Part shown: positions 12,158 to 24,070 of the stretch, in pieces
Position numbering within the stretch: position 1 is the first letter of the stretch
Layout: the number at the start of each line of letters is the position of its first letter
Assembly (NCBI GenBank): GCA_949130495.1
Contig: OX422211.1
Location: 448,518,719 to 448,582,718 of the forward strand
DNA: 64,000 nt
Direction: 5' to 3'
Source of the DNA: Sambucus nigra
Lineage: Eukaryota > Streptophyta > Magnoliopsida > Dipsacales > Adoxaceae
Notes under the pieces: generated by a model
The model's database searches: none
What the model saw: the letters and a program-made list of their open reading frames with translations, nothing else
Told to the model about the DNA's origin: nothing
Program-made: the position numbers and the translations under genes

Positions 12158-12754
12158 TGAGGGTCTAGAGAGAGAGATTGGGTTCGAGCTGAGTCCCATT
12201 ATTTTGCATATTCTTGTTTCTTCTTCTTTCATCTAGAAATATTTATTTGTGCAAATGACAATATATATGAAGAGGATTTTTTTATTTATTTTTTGTTATT
12301 ACTTTAATGACTTATTCTACATGCATTTTTACTTTGCTATTGAAACTGTAAAAAATGATAGGGTTAAAAAAAGATTAAATAATTCAAAAAAATGATAGGT
12401 AAAAATGGATAAGCTTATAAGAAATAACCCGAAGGATTTTAAAATAAGGATTTTTTTTAGTTTTTGATTTTGACTAAAAAGGAAAGATAGAATTTTCTAA
12501 AATAAGGGGTTTTCGATCAGCATACCCCTTGTCCTGCCTATCAATACGTGAGTCTAGTCAAATCATCTTAAGGCTATGATTTCCCTTTCTTGCAGACCAA
12601 AGTACTTGGTAGGGTAGGCTTTATTTAGCGTTCTTTAGGCTTCTTATCTTTAGCCAAGGCCTTGTGTGTAAAAGGGGGGTAAAGGAGGTGTAGTTTTTCA
12701 TTATTTCCCATTTTGGCCTCCTTATTTATTGCTTTTTGTCCCATTATTTGTCAA
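12158..12754 (+). promoter_or_regulatory. 3' end of PMD gene and promoter of DUF7745-like gene, element A
   Basis: The start of the stretch (TGGGTTCGAGCTGAGTCCCA near 12178) is identical to the end of the PMD gene in B (44318-44337), a likely shared 3' untranslated region. The inverted-repeat motif lies at 12515-12546. Element B has a TATA box (AGTATAAAAG) about 60 bp before its start codon; here the aligned site reads GTGTAAAAGG, so the TATA box appears lost. Confidence 0.6.
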
Positions 12755-14280
12755 ATGGCCCCTCCAACGAGTGCAAAATTTGTTTCAAACGTCGAGAGCC
12801 AAGAAACTATGTGCCTTTATGATGTGGACTATAAAGCTTTTAATTGGCGACGGGTTTCTTTGTGGCCAACCAGGTTATTGATTAGAACATGTTAGTAGTG
12901 GCAGCGCAATTTTGTTACCCCGACGATCACATTTTTTGCTTCGATTTGGACGTGGTCTGTTTGACTTATTAGGAGTTCTTAGCCATGTTTGGGATTAATT
13001 CCAACATTGTAAGGGCTGTGCCTGAATTCTATCGGTCTCCTCGGACGCTATTGGAAGAGTTTCTCCATATTTCCCCTTCGACGACTCGATCATTGGTCGC
13101 TGGGGGGATGATTTATCTTTCGAATGTAATGTATTATGTGCGTTTGAGGAATTATAATGATACGGGCCATGCCGGAGATGTTTCCCTGGGCCTAACTTTA
13201 TGTCTCTAATTGGTAATAGGGGACCTAATTGTGGACCCTCAACTAGCTGCTATTACAGCATGGATGTCATATCATCATAATCCTACGGTGATGATACTGG
13301 TGAAGACCCTGAATGGTCTAGATGCTTGGATAAAAGGCCGCTCTAATTTTCTAAGAGGGATCTCAGTTATATTTTCATGTGGTTGGCTAAGAGATTCCAT
13401 TTGGCGATTCCCCCTGAGTACCCTTTGGCAGTCGTGCCGAATTTCTTTACTTGATATTCTATTCATTTTGGACCATTCATAGAGAACTGGATAAACTGGT
13501 TCGTGGAGCATGGATCCTGATGCCTTCGCTGGTCGGTGCCATAGTGGGGAGAGCTACAGGCCATTCTGGAGTTGAATAATACTGGTATGTTCAGTTAGTT
13601 AGAATTTAGCAGACCTCATTTTATTTCCCCTTTGGCTTTTGCACCAATTCGGATGGGAGTAAATAGTGCCACCTGAGGCATTAGACTTCTTTCCCGTGGA
13701 AGACTTAACTAAATCCGTGATCACGAGGTTAGGTTCTCTATATGAGAATCATTAATTGTTAACTCGTCCATCTCAATCCGTAGACAGGGTTTGAAATGGG
13801 TCCAGAGACTACCTAAAATGGTCGGGAAAGTGAGTCATGGCAAAGATTTTAGAGGAGGAGACTAACTAGAGGTGGTTTGTCCTATTTGACACTATAGATG
13901 GATGAGTAGTGGTTTTCTCCAGGCTGATTAAGGCATATCATTCTATGAACGCCTTTGGAATACCAATTAAGTAAGGGAATTTTGGGAGCCTCAAGGAGCA
14001 GATGATGATGGGGTTGGGTCTTCTAACAGTTGAGAGTAAGGTTTTTATAAAGCTGGGTTCATTTATTGTGAAGCTTTTGTTTGACTGGGATGTGTTTGGT
14101 TTGTTTTTGGTTTTTGGAATTTGGGTAATAATTTTGGTAAGGTTTAGTTGGGTTTATTTAAGAACTGTCTGGTTAGGATAATTTGATTAGCAGAGGCTGG
14201 TTGTTTTGACTCCTTATGCTAATATTTTGTGTAATTTGTACTCGACTCCCCTATTTGGAATAAAAAATATTTTGATCATA
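12755..14280 (+). pseudogene. DUF7745-like passenger gene, element A copy
   Basis: The start codon at 12755 (MAPPTSAKF) aligns with 44863 in B (MALPGSIEF). Segments follow in broken frames: VDYKAFNWRRVSLW, then AVPEFYRSPRTLLEEFLHI, LVAGGMIYL, GDLIVDPQLAAITAWMSYHH and LNGLDAWIKGRSNFLRG. All pair with B segments in the same order. Two adjacent stops lie near 12896 and frames shift several times. A likely 3' untranslated region runs to a GGAATAAAAAA polyadenylation-like signal near 14260-14270. The domain assignment rests on the layout and on WxxR, CPTxEEF and W..LRQFG landmarks seen more fully in B. Function is unknown. Confidence 0.65.
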
Positions 14281-14609
14281 TTGTTGTGCCTATTAATGGG
14301 TTTTACATTTGAATTATCTATACTAATCGTAAAGGCATACATAATCCTTTTGTTAATGAAAATGATAAAATGAGCCGTCATTCTCGGAGGTAAGGAAAGA
14401 ATAAAATTTTATGAAAAAGAAGGGGACCATGCCCAAGTAAAGCGTATGAGCTATGGACGTTTCTCTGGGGATTTTGATTTTTTTTTTGAGTTTTTGAAAG
14501 TCAAAATATTCTTAGAGAATCAGGTGCCACACAGTTCTTTGTAGAGGGAATGAATATTTTTTTAGAGTAGAAGGAGGGTAAGAGGAGTCATAGAGCGCAG
14601 AGATTTTAG
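14281..14609. other. Junction between convergent passenger gene and pol, element A
   Basis: Non-coding stretch shared with 49805-50130 of B (phrases ATTATCTATAC, GGCATACATAATCCTTTTGTT, GAGCTGTCATTCTCGGAG). The passenger gene and pol converge here, so both transcripts should end in this interval. I see no further gene. Confidence 0.55.
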
Positions 14610-17600
14610 ACTAAGGGTAGAACTTCTTGAGACGTTACAAGTTTACTAGACGCTCTATCTCTTCTCCGTCAAGGTCAGTGAGCGTAACAGTGCCACTTGA
14701 CAGGATCTTTTCAACGATATAGGGGCCACTCCAGTTTGGCTTTAATTTCCCTCTAGGGTCCTTTGAGGACTCTTCTATTAAATGATCATGTTATTCGGCA
14801 ATGGTATCCTCGTATGTGATATAGATCCTTCAGCCGCTTTTCATCTAAGAGTGAGAATTTGTTAAAGCGGCTCTGATACCAATCTTCCTTGTTGACTCTG
14901 CTTTCAAGCATAATGCGCAGTGAAGGTATTTCTATCTCAACGGTTATGAATTATTCCATATCGTATACTAAGGAGTAAGGGGTATCTCTAGTATATGTAT
15001 TGGTTGAAATGAGGTAGCCCCAAAAGGCGTAAGGGATCCGATCAGCCCAATCTCAGTAACTTTTGGTCATTTTGCTGATGATAACTTTAAGGTTTTTATT
15101 AGAGGCTTCAACTGCACCTTTAATTTGGGATTGGTAGAGAAAATATTTGTATTTTTGAATACCATACTCATCGACCAGTTCTGTGATCTCTGCTTTAAAA
15201 TGTAGTCCATTATCTGATACTAGCTTTTGAGGGACTCTATTTTGAAAAATGATGTTCTTCGTGATAAACTTGGCCATATTCTTGGCATTCAATACTGTGC
15301 ATGTCTCGATGTTGACCCATTTGATGAAGTAATCAATGTCAACTAGGATGAAATCATGCTCATTGGAGGCCTTGGGTGTAACCTTACCGTTAATGTCAAT
15401 ACCCCAAGTGGAGAATGACTAGGGAGAAGTCATGTTGTTCAAAATTTGATAGGGCAAGTGTTAGAGATTGTCAAACTGCTGGGATTTTAGGCATCTTCAG
15501 GCATAGGCAGTGCAATCCTAAACCATAATAATACAATAATACCCTTGATGGATAGCAAGCATATGACTTTGAGGCCTATAGTGCATGCCTCGTATTCGAT
15601 CATATTACTGGTGCAAGAAAAATCCTGCTTGATGGTAATGGGAGTGTGAGAGTCATCAGGGGCGATCAAGAGTATCCCATTATCATATCCTTACTTTTTT
15701 ACAGTGTCGTCAAAGAACATTTTCCATCTGAGGTCCTTCTAAGAGGTGCAGAGAATATCATCGTCCAAAAATTTAGAGAGTCCCAAACATCAACCTCTTC
15801 CATAGGGTAGTCAGTAAGGTAGTCGGAGATGGCTCTCCCTTTCATGGATTTGTACATAACATATAAGATATCGAACTTAAATAGTAACATCAACCATTGG
15901 ATCATTTGACTAGACATGGCAGGATTCTCAAGAAAGTATTTGGTTGGATCCATTCAGGATAGAAGTCTGATGGGAAAAGCGAACATGTAATGTTGTAACT
16001 TTTGAGCGACCCAGACCAGGGCGACGCATGCTCTTTCCAAGGCATTGTAGTTAACTTTGACCAAATAATTTTTGACCAGCCTAACATATGGCCCTCTTTT
16101 TACAGGATTTTTTAATGTATTGGGCAAGTAAAGCCCCTTCTGCGGTGTCTATTACAGTTAAGTATAAGAGTAGAGAGAGACCAAGTTACGGTGGCATAAA
16201 TACCAGAGGTCAAGTAAGGTACATCTTGATTCGATTAAAGGCTTCTTGATAGGCCTTATTTAAGATTTTGGTAGAATCCTTTTGGAAGAATTTGAAGATG
16301 GGTTCATAAATGGAAGTTCCTTTTGGTAGAATCCCCAAACTTCCTTATTCATTTGGGGTAGTGGCATTTCTACTATGGCTTTCAGTTTAGCAGGGTCTGC
16401 TTCGATCCCTTTCTTGCTGATCATGAGTTCCAAAAGATTTCATTTGGTGATGCCGAAGACACATTTATGTGGGTTTAATCACATCTGGTATCGCCACAAT
16501 CATTCGAAGAACTTCTCAAGGGAGAGAACGTGATCTTCCCAAGTCTTAGACTTGATAATCATGTCATCTACGTATACTTCGACCTACTTGTGTATCAAAT
16601 CATGTAATATGCTTGTGGAGGCCCTCTAGTAGCTAGCCCCTGAGTTATTGAGCCTGAATAGAATAATCGTATAATAGAGAAAGAAAAAGGGCAAAAAATC
16701 AGGTTAGGTTGCATTTTAGCAGGAAAAACTGGTATAACATTCCAATTAAGGAGGGACGCATCAATGTCCTAGATCATAGTGGATGGATTCGACGATGTAG
16801 TTACTAAAAGCATCATGTAGAGTGTCAGCCCTAGTGTCTGCCAGTTAAATGAGTCTTCAGAGTCACTTCTCTCGGAGACTTCGATAATGGCTACGGATTT
16901 TTGAGTGAGAGGTTGCACACGATGCTGGAAATTTTTGGCCTAGGTGTAGTTATCTTCAAAGAAGATTTCCATCCCTAGCTTAATCTTCTTATCCATATGA
17001 TCATACCATGGTTCAAGAAAGCCACATAATGGGATGTCTTTACCCTCTTTGATGAATCTTCCATTCAAGGAATCCCTCAAAATGGTCTTAGCATCTTTTG
17101 AACTTCTCTTCAATCGTGGTTAGCGCAACATTCTGAGTTCTTCTAGAGAAGATTGGTAACCGAGGCCACATACGGTAAATGCCTTCTTCAGGACTATGGG
17201 ATCTAATATCCCTTGTTGATGTTTCCCTAGCCCTAGTCCAGGCATAAAGTTAATATTCTTAAACATATATATCATGTTGACATTATTGTGAGGGTTGTTC
17301 CATGGACATACTCGATCTTTGAAATCATCCCTTGCTAGATGGGGAAGTAGATCAACCTTGAAGCCTAAAAAAGAATGTCATTCTTCCCATGTTGTATTCC
17401 TAGTACCGAATTCTCAGTGTAGGCCTTTTTAGTATTGTCATCGTCTCCCAAAATGGTAATGACTTACCACTTCACAAATAATTTCAAGTTCTAATAAAGG
17501 GAGGATGATACCCTTTAGATGCTATAAAACCACGATCGACCAAGCATCAGATTATAGCATGCGGGTATGTCAATAACTTAAATCTCAGTAATAGGATTGA

Positions 17601-18850
17601 TATGGCCATTCCCTATTATGAGTGTTTTAGATCCCATCACCTTTCGACAGGTGTTATTATAGGTACACATTGCGGCAGAAGTTTGAGTCACGTCATTTAC
17701 TTTCAATGCCAAGTAATTGAAGGTTCTTAATATGCAAATATTGATGGAATATCTATTGTCGATGAGTGAGAGAGGGAGTGTCATTCCCATCACTTCAACT
17801 GAGATGTTAAAGCAATAGTTATGATCAGGGCAGACCTTAAAAAAAATCGAAGAAGGAAAGAAGTCTAGTGGTTGTCAAGGATCCTACCAGGTTTGCAAAT
17901 TTTTTTGGAGTGGTGGAATGAGGGACTATGGCCCCGATGAGAAGCTTTATCAGAGTATTTTTGTGTAATTAGGAAGAGATAAAGAGTCCCCACAAGGAAA
18001 TATTGCCTTGAGTTTTCTTTAGTTGGTCCAAGATCTTGCTTTCTTCGATGGTCATCTTCGATATGAAAAGTTCTTCGACAAATCCCTTTCCCATTATCTT
18101 TTCTTGATGCCAGACAATTTAGATATTTGTAGTGCCTTCCTGATCTGGTCATATGGCTTACGGAGGCTGGGAAGAATAAGAACCTTTTTTTCATCAATTT
18201 CGGGTTGTACGGCTACTTTACTAATTTACACCAATAGGTCCTCAAAAAAATATAATCCCGCATATACTGATCACTAGATTGACCTTTTCTTAACTTAGTT
18301 TATCATCAGGGTTGTCAAATTCGTCCCCCCATTCGGTTGAAACGATGTCTTCATGCCAAGAGAAGTTAATGCATTCCATGAACTCAACGTATTCTTTGTA
18401 TAAATCCTCTTAACCAACGAGGAGGTACCGGAGTGAAGGTACTAACCACCCTTGTAACTTTCAAGCAGTGAGTAGTTCAGATATGCTGCAGATCTCGATA
18501 GTTTGTGGAACACGTCTTCTATAATCGACACTATATCATCCAAAATGATTTCATTAATAGGTATTACCTAATTATCTGACTCTCGAGTCCACTTCGGGGC
18601 TTTCATGAACATGATGCTGAACTTAGGGTAGTTGATGGTCCTTTTAAAGGGCAATATCAACCCGAAATCCAAAAGTTAGTTCAATACTAATGATAACTCC
18701 ATATATGTCCTTCAGATCGGTAAGAACGATAATACAAGCCCTCGTGAGGAGTGATAGAGTCTGGTCGATGAAGTAGGTAGGGTGTAAAAGAAAATATGGA
18801 CAAACTTTGAGCAGTTTAAGTGAAAATACAATATAATGGGTGTTTTATCG
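14610..18850 (-). pseudogene. pol of element A (protease, RT, RNase H, integrase), with two large deletions
   Basis: The minus strand encodes, from high to low coordinates: protease (SLIDNRYSINI near 17760; B has LVDNGSTLNI, so the DNGS site is changed to DNRY), an RT remnant, RNase H fragments (MIEYEACTIGLKV near 15600), and integrase (15053-15292, with KLVSDNGLHFKAEITELVDE holding the second catalytic Asp), ending in ERLVNL near 14650. Against B, about 770 bp is missing at 16670-16700, removing the N-terminal RT block, and about 565 bp near 15578, removing the rest of RNase H and the integrase zinc-binding region. The copy cannot make an active polymerase or integrase. Confidence 0.82.
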
Positions 18851-20233
18851 GGTACAATTTGGGTAGATGGGTCAAATTTTGAGTTATTCTCTAGAAATAT
18901 GACATTTGTATTGGTTGGAAGTGGGTTGTGAGTGGTGTTGGGTTTAGGATTGGATTGTGGGGAGATGATACCCCATTCACTTAGTACATGGATTACTTTT
19001 CAAAGGTGGAAGCACTGACAGTAGTATGGCCGACAGCCTGGGGGAAGTCAAAGTAGGCATTGATTTCAAAATTCTTGGGAAGTGGGTTTGGCAATGGGCG
19101 AGGGTCCATAGGTTTCATAATATTTTGGCTTAATAAGGCTTGGTAGACTTATATAGGGGATAATGGATCTCGGTCTATTATTTTCTGGTGGGATTAGGAC
19201 AGTTTTCTAGCACCTAAGAGGTAGTAGGCTGGGAGATATTGTTGATGGTTGAGACTATGGCATTGGCAAGCTTTTCATACTTTCTTATAATGAGCTGTAC
19301 GTACACTTTCTTAGTCTCGATTTCTATTTTAGTAAAATTTTCTTCAATCTCTACACCTGCTTCTCTGAGGGCTCAGAAAAGTGGGTGATACTGACCTCCC
19401 ATAGTTTCTCTGATATGGGGTAGGAAATTCTTCTTCACTATACTGACTTATTCTTCTTCGAATGTCCATTTGGTCATGGTGGCAGCTTTCTGTCTCCACC
19501 TTGCTATGAAGATTCTGACAGTTTCTCTAGGGTTCTGCTTGAGAAGATCTTGATCATGATGTGTAACCTCTATCTCCTCATTATAATTATACCGTGACAT
19601 GAATTTTTGAGCAACATCCTCCTAACTGCGAATTATAGACTCTTTAAGGGATATAAACCAATGGAGAGTGTTGTCCTTAAAAGTTTGTGGAATATTTGGG
19701 ATATTATCTCTTCAAAGGCACCAAGGAGATTCATAGCTCAGTGAAAGCTACGAAGTGAATAATTAAGGGCCCCCTTCCCTCTAACTTCTCGATGGTTGGC
19801 ATCTTGAATTTCTCTGTAAGTTTTCATTTAGTGTAGGAGACATGTGGGTGTATTCCATGTAGTTCTCATATATCTTGACTTGGCCAAACTTTTTTGACAA
19901 CAACTTAAGGTATTCCTTGACCTTTTTCAGTTATTCCTCCTTGGGATCAATGGGAACTGGCAGGCTAGCCCAAGGTTAGGTAAGTTTTAGCATACGGAGT
20001 TGAGATGGTGGTACACGTGGAGCATGATGATAATCTTTCAGGACCTAAATAAGAAAGAGAACGGGAGGACCCATGGTATGAGGGAAGATAACCTCGGGTT
20101 CTTTGGGAACTTGGGGTCGATTTCTCTACATCTCATAAACCTAAGTTTGAAAGTTATCAATCTTGGCACTGAGCTGGACCAGGACTGCCATCAGATCAGG
20201 TTGTGCATTTGCTGCTTAATTGGGGTTTTCCTT
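18851..20233 (-). pseudogene. gag of element A
   Basis: This aligns with 55781-57152 of B. The B start codon (minus-strand ATG at 57152-57150) corresponds here to AAG at 20233-20231, so the start is lost. The Retrotrans_gag region is near 19460-19830. The zinc-binding motif of B (CSFHQTAGHTTDQC) reads FDFPQAVGHTTVSA here, so both Cys ligands are gone. Gag would form the particle and bind RNA; this copy cannot. Confidence 0.72.
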
Positions 20234-21831
20234 GAAGGACTGGTGACGGTGAATTCCTAACTCAAAGTAAGTAGTAGGGGAATTAACTGAGGTTTGGGGA
20301 GATTTAACGGAATATCGAAGCCAATAGGGAGACAGCCCAAGAATCAGGAATGCGATTGACCCGATAAAGAAAAAGGTTATAATTTATTTTTGAAGAAAAG
20401 GCAAAATAATTATTTTTGTTGAAGAAGAGGGAAATGTTTTCAACATTTTTGGTAAATAGAAGGGAAAATATTTTTGGTATTTTGATGAAAAGGCGAAAAA
20501 TTGAGTTTTAAACTTTTGGTAAGGAGGAAAAATGTTTTTGACATTTTTTATGGAGATGAGGAAAAGTGTTTTTTGGTATTTAGAGTAAAGAAAAAGGGAA
20601 AATGGAGAGAAAAATATCAACATGACTTTTAGTATGTTTATGTTTTCACTTGTTTTAGGTTTACCTAAATGCAAAAGAAATGCCGGAGAGGACACGAGCT
20701 TGTAAAAATTTGATTTTAAAAAAATAGGTAAGATAGGGTTTGACTTGTTACCAGGATTATAGACAAGGTCCTGCTTTTAAAAAAAGACAAAATCGCTTGA
20801 AAATTTGGGTGGCATGCTGACCCAACATTTCGTTAGAGTTTCCTGCGGTAACTGGTAGACTAAATATGAGTGCCCTAGGGTTGATACCTATATGAGGTTT
20901 ATGCAGTTGTTGGGATAGTGAAAAGGCTCTCCCTTTCACATGACATCCACGATATACTTTTTTATTTTGAGGGAAATTAATACGTGTGGACAAGCCATTT
21001 GATTTACCTGAGTGTACGTGAATTGCCTCACTATATACCTCGTATGGACTATACATGTGAGAACGAATGAAATATACTCGACATACGTTAACAAGTTCCC
21101 TGCTATATACCTCCCATCATAAATTCGATCAAACAGTACGATACAAGGGGAACCATTCAATGTACGTCGAAGGTACTAGGCCAATGGAAGGTGAGAGTCA
21201 TAGCTTAACCTAACTGTGACCTATCAGACCAGTGCCCATCACAAGGTGACCCCCCAGTACGAGAAATTTTTTTGGTCAATAGCCATGCTCTTGGTTATGG
21301 AGTGTGCAAAATGAATGATTCTTGATTAGTATATTATGGAGAGATTATTTTTTATGATGAGAATTATTCTAATAGGGAAGAATGTACAAGTATCAAAAAG
21401 TAAATCTAGCATGAAGCATGAAGGTACTCTAAGAATGGATATATGTGAGTGTGAATATCTATATGTAAGTGTGTGCTGATGAACCTAGGCGTGGATATTA
21501 TAAGTGGTGTGTGATAAGTTCAAGTGAACATGGATATATATAAATATGATAAGTGGAGGTGTGTTCTAGTGAAACCTAAGCATGTATATTCTAAGTTTTG
21601 TGTAAACATGTAAATACAAGTGATCCTATGAGTAAGTAGTGTGAGGTGCACATGGAAGATATTTACAAGTGAGTGAAAGTGAAAACTGAGTGATAGATAA
21701 TATAAGTATGGGATAAACATATACAAGAGATAAATAAAAGAGAAAGGGAACATAATGATAGGTGCATATGCACATATTCTGAAAATGGTAACCCCCGTGT
21801 AAAATAGAGTCGAGCCCTCTTATGATAAGTA
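20234..21831 (-). other. Leader of element A, between primer-binding site and gag
   Basis: Non-coding leader. The half nearest gag (20380-20700) is purine-rich on the plus strand with repeated GAAAAATGTTTTTGACATTTT-like lines (short forms). The middle (20700-21250) is clearly conserved with 57600-58140 of B, including a series of ATATAC-like motifs. The part nearest the LTR (21300-21780) holds short repeats around AAGTGTGTG and ATGGATAT. Minus-strand open frames here (for example 20757-21056, 21626-21946) have no counterpart in B and are chance. Confidence 0.65.
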
Positions 21832-21850
21832 GTCCCCAACGGAGTCGCCA
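21832..21850 (-). other. Primer-binding site of element A
   Basis: On the minus strand, one base after the LTR end, the sequence reads TGGCGACTCCGTTGGGGAC. B has TGGCGACTCTGGTGGGGAC. The TGGCGACTC start fits an arginine tRNA 3' end, the primer reported for Ogre elements as I recall; the exact tRNA should be checked. Confidence 0.7.
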
Positions 21851-21851
21851 C

Positions 21852-24070
21852 TGTGGCCATCCTCGGTCATTCTTCCTGCTTTCCTCGGGGGTCCAGACGC
21901 TTGCGCACATGGTTGGAGGGAGAGAAGAAGGAGGTCTTAAGACCATTTTTAGGAATGCTTCGATTGTCTTCGGTGTGGCGTGATGTAAAGATATAGAGTC
22001 ACCAGCCTATTTTGTATAAAATAGGCAAAAGAAATGTTGTTGTCTCGAGAGAACGAAAACAAACACATACTGATGCTTCTAAAACAATTAATTCAATGGT
22101 TCGGGGGATAAGTTACGAAATAAGAAGGTGTTAGGAACCCATCCCTCCCTTTCGGTCTCTTATGGTCATGTGTTATTATTTTCCTTGATAACTCCGTGAA
22201 ATTTGTGCGCATGTATATATAAATAGATAATGGAATTACTCAACTCGCGTCATGGCAAAGGAGAAGAGAGGTCATCCGTAGGAGTGTTCGCAAAATAGTG
22301 ATAAACAAATATAATGTATGCGCTCATCAAGATATCAATCATTACGGTGAAACGATGATATGTATGAGATAAAGCAAGAATAAGAATCACGAGTATAATA
22401 TATAGAAATAACATATGGATAAAAGATATGCAAGGAAGACTTGAGTCTCGAGTTTTAACTCGAAACACCTACGTAGCCTAAAAAGGCATCCACATAGTTC
22501 ACATGCAATACGAGGGTGGGGTTTATCCCATAAATCCATCCGGAGATTTTATTTAGATGTGTGTGTGTAGAAAAAAGATGTTTTGATTTGAGAAACTGTG
22601 GTGAAGAATCTCGTTTGGAATATATGAGTAAACCCTTATTTTCTTATTATTTTATAGAAAGTATGTTATGTGCAATACTACTAATAAAAAGTGAGATTAT
22701 TAATATGCAATGAATTAACAAGGATGAAATGCTAAAGTAAACATTAGATAACTAATGCGAAAATAGGGAAATTAAAAGAGAGAGAATATGTTCGGACCTT
22801 CTTTGGAGACTTGAGGATTGATCTTGATTTGTTGAAAGGGCTAACCTCGCAGGTGGATGGAGGTTGTAGGAGAAAAAGGAAATGTTTTTTGCTAAATTAG
22901 GTATGAAAGGGATGAGGATGGAATGTGAGGAAATATTTTAATAGAGAAATCACGTTGACTTTGAGAGAATTCTGCTGAGATCACTGAAAGGGATGTTTTT
23001 GGGGTTCTTTTCAAAGTTAGCTCATCCTCTCCTTATATAGTGTTAAGGGGGAGCCAATCGGCATATTACTTGACGTGCCTATCAGTAGGCATCCCCAGAC
23101 ACAGTGTCGATAGAAAGGGAAATGGGTTTGCCATTTGGAAACCTCATGCACATTTCTTTGATAAACGGTCATAAAACACAATCCATTAGTTCGAATAATG
23201 CATGGGGCATATCGTTGGGAAGGGTATTCAGAGCCCTTTTGGAATCCCTAGGGCCTCTCCCGGGTTTTGGAGTTCACTTTGATCGTTCATTCGAATCGTA
23301 TGGATGATTTGAACATGGGATGGATCGTTGGAAAGGCTATTTAGAGCCTTTCAAATATTCATTCCATATCATTCGATTCGGAGAGTTAACCTTGGTCAAA
23401 CGGGTTTCGAATGAACTTGGTGAATCTTTGGAGTAAAATGGGTCATTCACTCGTACCTTAAGGCTAATTCACATGCGGGGTAGACCGTTGGAAAGGGTAT
23501 TCAGTGCCCTTTAAGGATTCAAACAGTCTCATTCGAGATGAAGATTTGATAGGTGTCAAATGGAGTCCGGCAGTGCCCAGTGTTCTTCGAATTAGTTTTT
23601 AAAGGAAAATAGACCATTCATCATAATGGTAAGGCCGATTCGTACGTGAGTCATATTGTTAAAAAGGGTATTTAGAGCCCTCCAAAGATTAATTGAGATT
23701 TCACATGGGTAAGGGAGTTGATTAGGGTCACATATTACTATTGATAATCGGCCTTACATTAGGGTATTTAGAGCCCTCCAAAGATTAATTGAGCTCCAAG
23801 TGGCTTCTAGATCGATTATCAATAGTAATATGTCGTTCGTTCGAATGTAAGGCCGATTCACACACGAGATGGACCACTGGAAAGGTGATTTAGAGCCCTT
23901 CGAATATTCATAGAGCTTTCGTACATACAAAAAAGTTGACCGGAGTCAAATGGGGGGCCAGGGGGCCTCTAGATTAGTACTTGAAGCATGACATAAGGTT
24001 TTATGACAAATGGGGAAGTGACAGGAACCTACGAAAAGTCTTTGGAGGGTCCTATAATGTGGTGTCTACA
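21852..24070 (-). repeat. 5' LTR of element A
   Basis: 2219 bp, TGTGGCC...GTCTACA on the plus strand. On the minus strand the order is: five U3 subrepeats (about 23160-23900, core ACCGTTGGAAAGGG), the inverted-repeat motif (23056-23087), a TATA box (CTATATAAGG, 23031-23040), then R-U5. A 21-bp perfect inverted repeat (23730-23750 and 23813-23833) marks a local rearrangement. Beyond 24070 the sequence is chromovirus, so this is the true edge of the insertion. Confidence 0.9.
23031..23087 (-). promoter_or_regulatory. LTR promoter of element A: TATA box and inverted-repeat motif
   Basis: On the minus strand, AATCGGCA (23056-23063) and TGCCTATCAGTA (23076-23087) are separated by 12 bases and lie just upstream of CTATATAAGG. 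The same arrangement is in both B LTRs and in A's 3' LTR. It marks the core promoter of the element's genomic RNA. Confidence 0.65.

Larger units (their letters stand above)
1..24070 (-). mobile_element. Element A: Ogre/Tat-like Ty3/Gypsy retrotransposon with antisense passenger genes
   Basis: Read on the minus strand, the order is 5' LTR (24070-21852), primer-binding site, leader, gag, protease, RT, RNase H and integrase remnants, two passenger genes in the opposite orientation, tandem repeats, and a 3' LTR that runs off the window start. The LTRs share the TGTAGACACC-type start and have the order U3 repeats, TATA box, R-U5. The Tat/Ogre assignment rests on a DNGS-type protease in the sister copy, an RNase H domain of the second (archaeal-like) type, the primer-binding site beginning TGGCGACTC, large size and a repeat-bearing 3' untranslated region. 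Copia inserted at 3558-11160. The copy is dead: large deletions in RT and integrase, an altered protease site, and no gag start codon. Confidence 0.85.

Noticed and set aside
21626..21946. Minus-strand frame across the primer-binding site and LTR start of element A
   Set aside because: It spans non-coding leader and LTR, with no counterpart in B.
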